NCBI RefSeq assembly: GCF_014192575.1
Contig: NZ_JACHYC010000009.1
Span: 1-64,000 of the forward strand
Origin: Variovorax sp. Sphag1AA
Lineage (GTDB): Bacteria; Pseudomonadota; Gammaproteobacteria; Burkholderiales; Burkholderiaceae_C
DNA: 64,000 nt
Reading direction: 5' to 3'
Part shown: positions 34,776-43,577 of the stretch, piece after piece
How positions within the stretch are numbered: the first letter of the stretch is position 1
Layout of the letters: each line of letters begins with the position of its first letter
Notes under the pieces: generated by a model
The model's database searches: none
What the model saw: the letters and a program-made list of their open reading frames with translations, nothing else
What the model was told of the DNA's origin: nothing
Program-made: the position numbers and the translations under genes

Positions 34776-34797
34776 GGCTCCGGCGTTTGCCGGAGCC
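34776..34797. terminator. bidirectional hairpin between convergent Bug genes
   Basis: GGCTCCGGC-GTTT-GCCGGAGCC forms a perfect 9-bp stem with a 4-base loop immediately after the plus-strand Bug gene and before the end of the minus-strand Bug gene. It probably stops both transcripts. Confidence 0.75.
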
Positions 34798-34804
34798 AGC
34801 CGGC

Positions 34805-35781
34805 TCACTCCAACTCGATCCCGGTGCTGCTGATGAGTCGCTTCCAGCGCGCGATTTCCTCGACCTGGAACTTGCGCATGTTCTCCGGTCCTTGTGGCAG
34901 CAGCTTCATGGAGAAGCGATCCATGAATGCCCTCACTTCGTGCGAATCCGCTGCGGTGCGAAGCAATGACGCAATTCCTGCTGCACTGCGGGCGGCGTCT
35001 TCGCGGCAACCGCGACACCGGACCAAGCCATTGGATTGAAGCCCGGCACACTCGCCTCGGCCATGGTTGGCACGCCCGGCAGCGGCGCATAGCGTTCCTC
35101 GCCGGTGTAGGCCAACGCGCGCATGCGCCCGCCCTTGACCTGTTCGCTGCTCGCCGACGCGTCCACGATGGCATAGTCCACCTGGCCGCCAGCCACGGCG
35201 GTGAACACATCGCCCGCGCCCTTGTACATGATGTTCGTGGTCTTGATGTGGGCGATCTCGTTGAGCCACGCACTCCACAACGCGTACGAAGGCGAGCCCG
35301 CTGCGTGATTCAGCGCGCCCGGACGCTTGCGCGCGTCGGCCAGCAGGTCGGCTAGCGTCTTGTGGGGGGAGTTCGCGGGGACGATGACCGCGAGGTACTG
35401 CCCGCCGACCAGCGTGACCGGCGCAAAGTCCGCGAGCGGGTCGTAGGGCAGCTTCCTGAAGATTGCGGCGTTGGTGGTCAACGTCGAATTGCTGCTGAAG
35501 AACACGGTATAGCCATCGGCCGGCGCGGCCAGCGCCGCCTGCACGGCTGGAATGCCATTGCCGCCCGACTTGTTCTCGATCACGACCGGCTGGCCCGACT
35601 TCTCGCTGAATGCCTTTCCATAGAGGCGTGCGAGCGTGTCGGTATTGCTGCCCGGCGCGAAGGGCACGATGAAGCGCACGGGGCGCGTCGGGAAGGTGCG
35701 CGTCTGGGCCCATGCAGCAAGCGGTGCGGCGAGCGCTGCGCCCAGCAGCGCGCGGCGCGAGAGCTTTGAGGTGTCATTCAT
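34805..35781 (-). pseudogene. Bug-family binding protein gene with a 1-base deletion near its 3' end
   Basis: From the ATG at 35781 the frame encodes a signal peptide (RRALLGAALAAPLAAWAQ) and most of a TctC/Bug protein (PVRFIVPFAPGSNTDTLARL, GGNGIPAVQAALAAPADGYT and so on) to about residue 270, then diverges and stops at 34933. The expected C-terminus (AADSHEVRAFMDRFSMKLLPQG then ARWKRLISSTGIELE, in pieces) continues in another frame to 34805. Adding one base around 34950-34985 gives 325 residues, the normal length. It is third in a unit with an enoyl-CoA hydratase and CoA-transferase. As read, the C-terminal lobe end is lost and binding is probably impaired. Confidence 0.82.
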
Positions 35782-35809
35782 GTCCCGCCTCCTTCGTGGC
35801 GCGCGCGTT

Positions 35810-36586
35810 TCAGCGGCGATGGAAGACCGGCATGCGCCGCTCGGCCATGGCTGCCACGCCCTCACGGAAGTCGGCGGTCGGCAGTTGCTTGTGCTGTTCG
35901 CGCAGTTCGCGCTGGTTGATCTCGTGGATCCGGTCCGCGAGCCCAAGGCGCATGGTCTCGCGGGTCGATTCGACCGCCAGCGGCGCGGACGCGGCGATCT
36001 CTCCGGCGAGTTCGAGCGCACGTGACAGCACCTGGTCATCGGGCACGAATTCGTCGAGCAGCCCGATGCGCATCGCAGCCTCGCCGTCGAAGCGGCGGCC
36101 GGTGTAGAAGAGCAAAGTCGCCTGCTGGTCGCCCACCACGCGCGGCAGCGTCACGCTCATGCCGAAGCCCGGATGCAGGCCCAGCCGGTTGAAGTTGGCA
36201 CAGAAGCGCGCGGCAGGCCCGCCGACGCGGAAGTCCGCCATCAGCGTGAGACCCATGCCTGCACCGATCGCCGGACCATCCACCGCCGCCACGATTGGCT
36301 TGCGCGTACGGTAGAGGCGCATGACCTGGCCGTAGAAAGAGCGCACATCCGGCGGTTGCCCTGCGCCGGCGCTGCTGAGGTCCGCACCGGCGCAAAACAC
36401 CTTGCCCTGCGCGCAGAGCACCACCGCGCGGCAACTGTCGTCGGCGTCGAGCGCCTCCAGCGAATCGGCCAGCGCGCGAACGATCGATTCGTCGATGTAG
36501 CCCGGCGGCCGAAGCCGCATTTCGAGTTGCGCGACCGCACCGTGGCGGATGACGAGGACGTGATCAGAAGTTGTGATGTGGGTCAT
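35810..36586 (-). CDS. enoyl-CoA hydratase/isomerase family protein
   Basis: The 258-residue crotonase-fold protein has LCAQGKVFCAGADLSSAG (about residues 57-74; first oxyanion-hole strand) and AVDGPAIGAGMGLTLMADFRVGG (split, about 98-120), followed by GLHPGFGMSVTLPRVVG, where catalytic glutamates of true hydratases often lie but here read Pro-Gly-Phe. The C-terminal helices (LREQHKQLPTADFREGVAAM) are typical. It likely hydrates or isomerises an enoyl-CoA made by the nearby dehydrogenases. It lies between the CoA-transferase (16 bases upstream) and the frameshifted Bug gene. The ATG at 36586 was chosen over one 93 bases upstream that enters the previous gene. Confidence 0.88.
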   Translation of the reverse strand: MTHITTSDHVLVIRHGAVAQLEMRLRPPGYIDESIVRALADSLEALDADDSCRAVVLCAQGKVFCAGADLSSAGAGQPPDVRSFYGQVMRLYRTRKPIVAAVDGPAIGAGMGLTLMADFRVGGPAARFCANFNRLGLHPGFGMSVTLPRVVGDQQATLLFYTGRRFDGEAAMRIGLLDEFVPDDQVLSRALELAGEIAASAPLAVESTRETMRLGLADRIHEINQRELREQHKQLPTADFREGVAAMAERRMPVFHRR

Positions 36587-36602
36587 ATGTCTCTTCGATG
36601 GC

Positions 36603-37826
36603 TCAGGATTGCAATGGAAACTGCGTGATGCCCGCGGCGGCCATGGCCTCGATTTCCTCAGGGGCGTAGCCGAGTTCATCGAGGAGTTCGCGCCCCTGCT
36701 CGCCCGCGCGCGGTGCCTGGCGCCGCACGCCGGGCTGGGTCTTCGACCAAGTGGACGGAACTGCCATCTGCACGATGGCGCCTTCCGTTGGATGCTCGAC
36801 GGTCTGCAGGAACCCGACGGCCTTGAGGTGCGGGTCTTCCATCAGCGACTCGACCGAATGCATCGGCATGACCGGCACGTCGATGCCGTTGAGCGCTTCC
36901 AGCCACTGTGTAGTGGTGCGCGTGGCCATCACCTCGGCCACCATGGCGTAGAGCGCATGGATGTTCTCGGTGCGCTTGCCGATCGTGCTGAAGCGTGGAT
37001 CGCTGTCCATCACCTCGGGCTGGCCGATCAGCCGGAAGAAGTCGCGCCAGTGCCGATCGTTGTAGAGCAGCACGCATAGGTATCCGTCACGTGTTCGATA
37101 GGGCTTGCGGTGTTCGTTGAGTACGCGCGGATAACCGGTGTCGCCGACTGCTGGCACGAAGCCGTGGCCGTACATGTGGTCGGACAGCACGAGCTGCGCC
37201 ATGGTCTCGAACATGGGGATCTCGATGGACTGGCCTTCGCCCGTGCGCTCACGATGGAACAAGGCAGCCGTAACCGCACCGACTGCCGCGACGCCGACGA
37301 AGCGGTCGGCAATCGGCGTCGGCACATACACAGGTTCATCGCTGCCCGCGCGCACCGATAGCGCCGGGAAGCCCGTAGCGCCCTGGATCAGGTCGTCATA
37401 GGCCGGCTTGGCCGCATACGGGCCACCCTGGCCGTAGCCGTAGACGCCGGCATAGATGATGTCTGGGTTGATCGAGGCGATCTCCTCGTAGGAAAGACCC
37501 AGCCGTGCCATGGCTTGCGGTCGCACGTTGTAGAGCAGCACATCCGCCGTAGCGACAAGCCTCAGCAGGGCGTCGCGGCCCTGCGCCTGCTTAAGGTCCA
37601 GTACGACACTGCGCTTGTTGCGGTTGACCTGAAGAAACGGGCTGCCCATGCCGGGGTGTCGCGCGGGACCGATGCCCCGCACGTTGTCACCGCCGGGGGC
37701 TTCCACCTTGATGACGTCGGCGCCGTAGTCCCCGAGGATCTGCGTTGCGTAAGGTCCCATCAGCACCGTGGTGAGGTCCACGATGCGCACGCCGGCCAGA
37801 GGGCCACGGGGAAGCGTGTCGTCCAT
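36603..37826 (-). CDS. CaiB/BaiF (type III) CoA-transferase
   Basis: The 407-residue protein has the N-terminal GVRIVDLTTVLMGPYATQIL followed by DYGADVIKVEAPGGD, NRNKRSVVLDLKQAQGR (about 66-82), and a PIADRFVGVAAVGAV helix whose Asp matches the catalytic Asp of formyl-CoA transferase. Its length fits type III transferases. It would activate an acid to its CoA thioester using a donor such as succinyl-CoA. AGGAG lies 6 bases before the ATG at 37826. It is the first gene of a unit with enoyl-CoA hydratase and the broken Bug gene, under the promoter at 37853-37917. Confidence 0.92.
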   Translation of the reverse strand: MDDTLPRGPLAGVRIVDLTTVLMGPYATQILGDYGADVIKVEAPGGDNVRGIGPARHPGMGSPFLQVNRNKRSVVLDLKQAQGRDALLRLVATADVLLYNVRPQAMARLGLSYEEIASINPDIIYAGVYGYGQGGPYAAKPAYDDLIQGATGFPALSVRAGSDEPVYVPTPIADRFVGVAAVGAVTAALFHRERTGEGQSIEIPMFETMAQLVLSDHMYGHGFVPAVGDTGYPRVLNEHRKPYRTRDGYLCVLLYNDRHWRDFFRLIGQPEVMDSDPRFSTIGKRTENIHALYAMVAEVMATRTTTQWLEALNGIDVPVMPMHSVESLMEDPHLKAVGFLQTVEHPTEGAIVQMAVPSTWSKTQPGVRRQAPRAGEQGRELLDELGYAPEEIEAMAAAGITQFPLQS

Positions 37827-37852
37827 TGCTGCTCCTATTGGTTGTGGACGCC

Positions 37853-37917
37853 ATGCTAGGAATTTGGGGGGCGCAACGGAAATACTTTATGGCGGGCTCG
37901 CCATACGTGTGCGGTAT
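37853..37917 (-). promoter_or_regulatory. LysR-regulated promoter (CoA-transferase-hydratase-Bug unit)
   Basis: Read on the minus strand: ATAC-CGCACAC-GTAT (37917-37903), 17 bases, GTATTTCC (37885-37878), and TTCCTAGCAT (37862-37853). The layout is base-for-base identical in spacing to 32502-32566. TAGCAT would be the -10, giving a leader of about 20 bases with AGGAG before the ATG at 37826. Confidence 0.78.
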
Positions 37918-38030
37918 GGCGGTCCAGAATGCCGGCAGGCGACTACGACGGCGGCTCCAAGCGCGGCGCGACGTGCGTGTCGCCGGTCCCACGCGGGTTG
38001 GGCCCCAGGTTGTGGTGGGGCGCTGCCATC

Positions 38031-38303
38031 TCATCGATCAGGCGCGAGCTGCAAAGCAGTTTGCATGCACCTCATCGCCTGCTTTTTGTCGCCTTGCGCT
38101 GAGTAGTGCCTAGACATGTCTGCCCAGACGGCGGCGTTTCTTGGAGACACCTTCAAGAGGGATCGCCAGCGCGCAACATCAACCGCGATCGTCGGGGGCG
38201 GCTGGTGCCCTTGAGACGCTTCGTTTGCCTGCCTGAGGAGAGGAGCCGGGGCGCTGGCGGCGTTTTGACGTATGTATGCAGCGCAGCGCTTCACTGCGTC
38301 CAC
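38031..38303 (-). pseudogene. TPR-protein N-terminal remnant
   Basis: The 90-codon frame ends in one TPR-like unit: DVARWRSLLKVSPRNAAVWADM then SRHYSAQGDKKQAMRCMQTALQLAPD in the helix-turn-helix pattern (A/G at small positions, Pro at the end). TPR proteins of this type normally continue for hundreds of residues after such a start, but a stop follows at once and no continuation is seen downstream. It is probably the 5' part of a truncated gene. A short stand-alone protein is the alternative. Confidence 0.5.
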
Positions 38304-38305
38304 AT

Positions 38306-38508
38306 TGCCTTCGAGGAGTGCCTCGCGCTCGCTGGCTGCTCCTCCTACCGGATCGATGACATCGATCTGACCCGGAAGGAACAGACCTGCGCCAGGGAAT
38401 GCACCGCGATTTATTCATCGTGCGTTTCAGAGGGGGTAAGAACTCAGGAATATTGCGGGCGTGCCGCGACGCCTATTCCGCCTGCGTGACCACCTGCCCG
38501 GCAAAGTA
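38306..38508 (+). pseudogene. small Cys-rich lipoprotein remnant with a frameshift in a G-run
   Basis: A lipobox-like LALAGC (38322-38339) is followed by a Lys/Asp-rich linker and CARECTAIYSSCVSEG. After the G-run at 38432-38436 the expected continuation, RACRDAYSACVTTCPAK, is in another frame and stops at 38508; adding one G joins the two halves. The C-x3-C-x6-C then C-x6-C-x3-C arrangement looks like a two-unit disulfide motif. No convincing start codon or signal-peptide N-terminus precedes the lipobox. I infer a degraded lipoprotein gene. The 112 bases after it, up to the ABC permease gene, hold nothing recognisable. Confidence 0.38.
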
Positions 38509-38620
38509 GGCCGCCGAAGAAATGGATGCGCTCAAGAAGAGTTCGCCTCATTCATGAGGATCAAGATGGATGAGCGTCCGGCTCCCGCCACCAAACCCAT
38601 GCAAGTCACGCCTGCAGATC

Positions 38621-39745
38621 TCAGGTCATCTGGCTGATAGTCTTGCGAAAACGCGCCAGCGACAAGGCAAAGAGCGCCGAGCCGATCACCAGCAGGCAAA
38701 GAAAAGGCTTCCACACCACCGCGATGCCCGCACCACGGTAGAGGATCGCCTGGCCCAGCTCCACGAAGTGCGTGGTTGGGGCAAGCAGCATCACGTTCTG
38801 CACGAACTCGGGCATGCTCTCCCGCGGTGTCACGCCGCCGGACAGCAGTTGCAGCGGCAGCAGCGTCAGGATCAGCAGCATCCCGAACTGGGGCATGTTG
38901 CGCGCGAGTGTCGCCATGAAGATGCCCATCGACGTGGTGGCAAACAGGTGCAGCGCGGCGCCCGCCAGGAACAACAGGATCGAGCCTTCGACCGGCACCC
39001 GGAGCAGGCCCTGCACCACGAGCACCAGCGACGATGTCGCCGCGAGCAGCACGACCAGCCCCATCGACCAGACCTTGCTCAGCATGATCTCCGTCGGCGT
39101 GACTGGCATCACCAGCAGATGCTCGATGGTGCCGTGCTCGCGCTCGCGGATCAGTGCCGCGCCGGTCAGGATGATCGACAGCATCGTGACGTTGTTGATG
39201 ATCTCCATCAGCGCGCCGAACCACGGCTGGCTCAGGTTGGGATTGAATCGCATGCGCAGCACGAGGTCCACCGGCGCAGGGGCGCTGCCGCGATGGCGCT
39301 GCAAGAATTCGTTGATCTCCGACAGGACGATCTGCTGGATGTAGCCGCTGCCGGTGAAGGCCTGGCTCATGCGCGTAGCATCGACGTTGAGCTGGAGCGC
39401 CGGTGATCGGCCCGCCAGCACGTCCTGCTGAAAGTTGGGCGGAATGTTCAGCGCGAATGTGTATCGGCCGGCGTCCATGCCCGCGTCGACTTCGTGGAGG
39501 GAAATCATCGACGGCGGCGTGAACTGCGGCGGATAGAAGGCCGATGCGATGCGCGACGACAGCGGCGAGCCGTCCTCGTCGACGATGGCGATCGGTGCCT
39601 TGTGCAAAGTCTCGGGCATGGCCGTCGCGGAGCTGTAGACCATTCCGGTGAAGGCAAAGGCGATCAGCACCAGCATGACCGGGTCGCGCGCCAGGCTCCA
39701 GAGCTCCTTGATGCCGAGGCGAAAGATGTTGGAGATGCGCGGCAT
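38621..39745 (-). CDS. ABC-2 type permease of an efflux system
   Basis: The 374-residue membrane protein has one N-terminal helix (residues about 22-42), a periplasmic domain of about 130 residues (IVDEDGSPLSSRIASAF onward), and five or so C-terminal helices including IREREHGTIEHLLVMPVTP, the conserved ABC-2 loop. It belongs to the YhhJ/YbhS-type exporters that work with HlyD-like and NBD partners. The ATG at 39745 is 2 bases past the stop of the NBD-permease fusion gene, so the genes are translationally coupled. It is the last gene in the efflux operon. The exported compound is unknown. Confidence 0.88.
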   Translation of the reverse strand: MPRISNIFRLGIKELWSLARDPVMLVLIAFAFTGMVYSSATAMPETLHKAPIAIVDEDGSPLSSRIASAFYPPQFTPPSMISLHEVDAGMDAGRYTFALNIPPNFQQDVLAGRSPALQLNVDATRMSQAFTGSGYIQQIVLSEINEFLQRHRGSAPAPVDLVLRMRFNPNLSQPWFGALMEIINNVTMLSIILTGAALIREREHGTIEHLLVMPVTPTEIMLSKVWSMGLVVLLAATSSLVLVVQGLLRVPVEGSILLFLAGAALHLFATTSMGIFMATLARNMPQFGMLLILTLLPLQLLSGGVTPRESMPEFVQNVMLLAPTTHFVELGQAILYRGAGIAVVWKPFLCLLVIGSALFALSLARFRKTISQMT

Positions 39746-39747
39746 GT

Positions 39748-42507
39748 TCAACTGTCCTGTTTCTTGAGCAGCGCGATGGTTGCCACGAGCACGACCGGAA
39801 CCGCGAGCAGGAGCGGCCAGAACGCACTGTGAAGATCGGACAGGTGCAGCGCCTTGCCGAACACACCTCGGCTGATGAGCAGCATGTAGGTGGCGGGGTA
39901 GATTTCGCCCACCAGCCTTCCGGCCCCTTCCAGCGAGGAGATCGGATTGATCATCCCGGCGAACTGCACCGCCGGCAGAATGGTGCTGATCATGGTGAAG
40001 AACATCGCCGCGATCTGGCTGCGCGTGAAGGTCGAGGCCAGCAGGCCGATGCCAGTGGAGAGCACGCAATAGACCAGGGTCGCCAAGGCGAGGGCGAAGA
40101 AGCTGCCTTTGACGGGCACCCCGAACACGGTGGCCGCCAGCAGCGTCATCAGCAGGAAGTTGAGCATCGCCAGCGCGACATAGGGAATCTGCTTGCCCAG
40201 CACGAACTCTGTGCGCGTGACCGGCGTGACGTAGAGGTTGATGATCGAGCCCAACTCTTTCTCGCGCACCACCGCCAGCGCGGTCAGCATGGCCGGCAAC
40301 ATCAGCAGAAGCAGCGGGATCACCGCAGGGATCATCGCCGGCAGGCTCCTGACGTCGGGGTTGTAGCGAAAGCGGGTCTCGATCGTGGCCGCGCTCGCGA
40401 CGCTCACACCGAGCCGATGCGTCGCCTGGTCGAGCAGCCAACCCTGATGGAGACCCTGCATGTAGCCGCGCACGGTCTCCGCGCGCTGCGGCATCGCGCC
40501 ATCGACCCAGGCGCCGACTTGCACCGGCTTCCCGCGTTCGATGTCGCGTGCGAAACCCGGCGGGATCTCGATCGCCAGCGACAGCTCGCCGCTGCGCATT
40601 CGGCGGTCGAGTTCGGCATAGTCGGCGATCGGCGGCTGCTCGATGAAGTACCGCGAGCCGGCGAGATGGAGCGCATAGTTCTGGCTCAGCCCGGTCTGGT
40701 CGCGATCGAGGACCGCGTAGCGCAGGTCTTCCACATCCAGGCTGATGCCGTAGCCGATGACGAACATCAGCACCATGGAGCCGAGCAGCGCGAGGGTGCC
40801 GCGCACCGGATCGCGCTGCAGTTCGAGCGTCTCGCGCCACAGGTAGCTGAACATGCGGTCCCAACTGAAGCGGCTGCGGCGCGGCGCAGGCGGGGGGGCG
40901 ACCTCGGCGGGCATCCTCGACGGTGTGGCATCGGCAGGCTGAGCCGCTGCGCCGCCACCGGCATCGACCAGATAGCCGATGAAAGCCTGTTCCAGAGAAT
41001 CGGTTCCGCGCGAGTGAACGATGGCGGCGGGCGTGTCGCTGACCAGCACCCTGCCCGCGTGCATCAGGGAGATGCGATCGCAGCGCTCGGCCTCGTTCAT
41101 GAAGTGCGTGGAGATGAAGATCGTCACCCGGTCGCGGCGCGACAGGTCGATCAGCAGGCGCCAGAACCTGTCGCGTGCGATCGGGTCCACGCCCGATGTC
41201 GGCTCGTCGAGGATGAGCAGCTCGGGCTGGTGCACCATCGCCACCGCCAGGGACAGACGCTGGCGAATACCCAGCGGCAATGCGTCCGGAAGCGAATGGA
41301 GCGACTCCTGCAGGTCGAAACGCTCGACCATCTGCTGCACACGCGCCGGCACATCCTGCTCGGGGACCTGGAACAGCCGCGCGTGCAGCACCAGGTTCTG
41401 CTGCACGGTCAGCTCGGTATACAGGGAGAAGGCCTGAGACATGTAGCCCACGCGGCGGCGCGTGTCGATGTCCTTCGGGTTGACCTCATGGCCGAACAGC
41501 CAGCCCTGGCCTTCGCTGGCCGGCAGTAGCCCGGTCAGCATCTTCATGGTGGTCGACTTGCCGCAGCCGTTGGACCCGAGGAAGCCGAAGATCTCGCCAC
41601 GTCGGATGCGAAAGCTGACGTGATCCACCGCGACGAAGTCGCCGAAGCGCATCGTCAGGTCCCGCGCCTCGATGGCGACCTCGCCGCCACCGTCGCCGTC
41701 GCTGCCGGGCAGCGGCGGGATCGTCACCGCGACGTGACCGCGTTTCTTGCTTTCGGGCAGCAGCGCGATGAAGGCGGCCTCCAGCGACGCGGCACCGGTG
41801 CGGTCGAGCAACGCCTGCGGCGTTCCGGTGGACAGCACCTTGCCGTCGTCCATCGCCACCAGCCAGTCGAAGCGCTGCGCCTCGTCCATGTAGGCGGTGG
41901 CGACGACCACGCTCATGCCCGCGCGTTCGCCGCGAATGCGTGCGATCAGCTCCCAGAACTGCGCGCGCGCCAGGGGATCGACGCCGGTGGTGGGCTCGTC
42001 GAGGATCAGCAGGTCGGGGTCATGGATCAGCGCGCAGCACAGGCCCAGCTTCTGCTTCATCCCGCCCGAGAGCTTGCCGGCCGGCCGTGCCAGGAACTGC
42101 TGCAGGCCGGTGCTGCGGGTGAGTTCGTCGATGCGCCTTCGACGCTCGGCGCTGTCGTGGCCGAACAGCCGGCCGAAGAACTGCAGGTTCTCTTCCACCG
42201 ACAAGGTGGGATACAGGTTCTTGCCCAGTCCCTGGGGCATGTAGGCGATGCGCGGGCACACCGCCTCGCGGTGGCGCTTCGAGGCCATGTCGCCGCCCAG
42301 CGCCTCGACCGTGCCCTGTTGCACGGCACGCGCGCCGGCGAGGATGGAGAGCAGGCTGGACTTGCCCACCCCGTCCGGGCCGATCAGGCCCACCATGCGC
42401 CCGGCCGGGATCTCCAGGTCGATGCCGCCCAGCGCCACGGTCTTGCCGTAGCGCTGCCAGAGGCCGACCGTTCGCGCCGCCGGTGCCGAGCCTGCATCCG
42501 TGTTCAT
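39748..42507 (-). CDS. ABC transporter fusion: two ATPase domains plus ABC-2 permease (RbbA/YhiH-like)
   Basis: The 919-residue protein joins two nucleotide-binding domains to a permease. NBD1 has Walker [10 protein letters not shown] (about residues 43-51), [10 protein letters not shown] and [15 protein letters not shown]2 has [10 protein letters not shown] (about 315-324), a modified signature [12 protein letters not shown] and [12 protein letters not shown]. The C-terminal ~370 residues have an N-terminal helix, a periplasmic loop and five helices with [18 protein letters not shown]. This architecture is that of YhiH/RbbA-type exporters. It is the energising subunit of the operon with HlyD-like and outer-membrane components. 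The start ATG at 42507 overlaps the HlyD stop (ATGA). Confidence 0.92.
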   Translation of the reverse strand: MNTDAGSAPAARTVGLWQRYGKTVALGGIDLEIPAGRMVGLIGPDGVGKSSLLSILAGARAVQQGTVEALGGDMASKRHREAVCPRIAYMPQGLGKNLYPTLSVEENLQFFGRLFGHDSAERRRRIDELTRSTGLQQFLARPAGKLSGGMKQKLGLCCALIHDPDLLILDEPTTGVDPLARAQFWELIARIRGERAGMSVVVATAYMDEAQRFDWLVAMDDGKVLSTGTPQALLDRTGAASLEAAFIALLPESKKRGHVAVTIPPLPGSDGDGGGEVAIEARDLTMRFGDFVAVDHVSFRIRRGEIFGFLGSNGCGKSTTMKMLTGLLPASEGQGWLFGHEVNPKDIDTRRRVGYMSQAFSLYTELTVQQNLVLHARLFQVPEQDVPARVQQMVERFDLQESLHSLPDALPLGIRQRLSLAVAMVHQPELLILDEPTSGVDPIARDRFWRLLIDLSRRDRVTIFISTHFMNEAERCDRISLMHAGRVLVSDTPAAIVHSRGTDSLEQAFIGYLVDAGGGAAAQPADATPSRMPAEVAPPPAPRRSRFSWDRMFSYLWRETLELQRDPVRGTLALLGSMVLMFVIGYGISLDVEDLRYAVLDRDQTGLSQNYALHLAGSRYFIEQPPIADYAELDRRMRSGELSLAIEIPPGFARDIERGKPVQVGAWVDGAMPQRAETVRGYMQGLHQGWLLDQATHRLGVSVASAATIETRFRYNPDVRSLPAMIPAVIPLLLLMLPAMLTALAVVREKELGSIINLYVTPVTRTEFVLGKQIPYVALAMLNFLLMTLLAATVFGVPVKGSFFALALATLVYCVLSTGIGLLASTFTRSQIAAMFFTMISTILPAVQFAGMINPISSLEGAGRLVGEIYPATYMLLISRGVFGKALHLSDLHSAFWPLLLAVPVVLVATIALLKKQDS

Positions 42508-43577
42508 TCGGGAATTCGGATCGCCAGTTCCGCTGGCCACCCGGCCTGCGCATCGAGCTTGAGCCAGGCCACACCCGGCAGCCCCGTCTTGATCTGCGTC
42601 AGGTGCTTTCGCAACAGCTCGCGATCGATCCGCGCCTTGACACGGAACATCAGCTTCTGCCGCTCACTGGCAGTTTCGACCGTCTTGGGAGTGAACTGCG
42701 CCGTGGCGGCCACGAAGGACACCTTGGCCGGGATCACATAGCTCGGTGCGGCGTCGAGCACCACGCGCACGTCGCTGCCGAGTGCCACCCTGCCGGCGAC
42801 GGTTTCGGGCAGGAAGAAGGTCATGTAGACATCCGACAGGTCTATCAGATTCAGCACCTTGCCGCCGCTGCCCAGCACCTCGCCCGGTTGCGCAATGCGG
42901 TACTGGACGCGGCCGTCGAGGGGAGCCTTGAGTTCGCTGTCCGCAATATCGGCTTCGACCCGCCTGACCGTGGCCTCGGCCGCTGTCACTACCGAGCGCG
43001 CGCCCACAAGTTGCGCCTTCGCTGCATCGATCGCCGCTTGCGCCGCATTCACCTGGGCCTTGGCCGCATCCGCAGCAGCTTGCACGCTGCGCGCACGGGC
43101 GCGGTCGTCGTCGAGTTCCTGCACCGACGAAGCGCCTTCGCGCGACAAAGTCTCCGAACGTGCCAGCCGTCGCCGCGCGGCATCGAGTTCACTCTCGCGC
43201 TGCGCAACCAGCGCCTGGGCCGCCAGCTTGTCGCTCTCGCGCACGGCGACCTGGGCCTGTGCGCTGGCGACGGCATTGATCGCCTGCTGCTGGTTCGCAC
43301 GCGCCTCATCGCGCTGCGCCTCCAGGACCTGGATCTGCATCTTCGCGAGCGGCTGGCCGGCGTTCACGAAGTCGCCCTCGCTGACGAGGATCTCGGCCAC
43401 CCGGCCAGCGAGCTTGGTCGCCACGTCGACCTCGGTGGCTTCGATGCGTCCGTTGCCGCTGACGAAGCCTTCGCCGAGACCGGACGGCCGCAGCCGTGTC
43501 CATGCGTAATAACCGGCCGCCGCGAGAGCCGCCACGAGCAATGCGGCGATCAATTTGTTCTTGGTTGTGAGGGTCAT
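42504..43577 (-). CDS. HlyD-family periplasmic adaptor (membrane fusion protein)
   Basis: The 357-residue protein has one N-terminal membrane anchor (residues about 8-25), a biotinyl-lipoyl half ([20 protein letters not shown] near 43-62), a long Ala/Gln/Arg-rich coiled coil (about 90-200), the second lipoyl half ([19 protein letters not shown]) and a beta-barrel end. It links the inner-membrane ABC proteins to the outer-membrane channel. The ATG at 43577 overlaps the stop of the outer-membrane gene, and its own stop overlaps the fusion gene start, so the whole operon is coupled. No substrate can be deduced. Confidence 0.92.
   Translation of the reverse strand: MTLTTKNKLIAALLVAALAAAGYYAWTRLRPSGLGEGFVSGNGRIEATEVDVATKLAGRVAEILVSEGDFVNAGQPLAKMQIQVLEAQRDEARANQQQAINAVASAQAQVAVRESDKLAAQALVAQRESELDAARRRLARSETLSREGASSVQELDDDRARARSVQAAADAAKAQVNAAQAAIDAAKAQLVGARSVVTAAEATVRRVEADIADSELKAPLDGRVQYRIAQPGEVLGSGGKVLNLIDLSDVYMTFFLPETVAGRVALGSDVRVVLDAAPSYVIPAKVSFVAATAQFTPKTVETASERQKLMFRVKARIDRELLRKHLTQIKTGLPGVAWLKLDAQAGWPAELAIRIPE

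Noticed and set aside
41160-41300. Loss of the ABC signature in NBD2 as a defect
   Set aside because: The LPLGIRQRL variant is what I expect for NBD2 of YhiH/RbbA-type fusions, so it is probably normal.
39829-41529. 566-codon plus-strand frame opposite the ABC fusion gene
   Set aside because: It is antisense to two intact NBDs and reads as Gln/Arg/His-rich shadow sequence.
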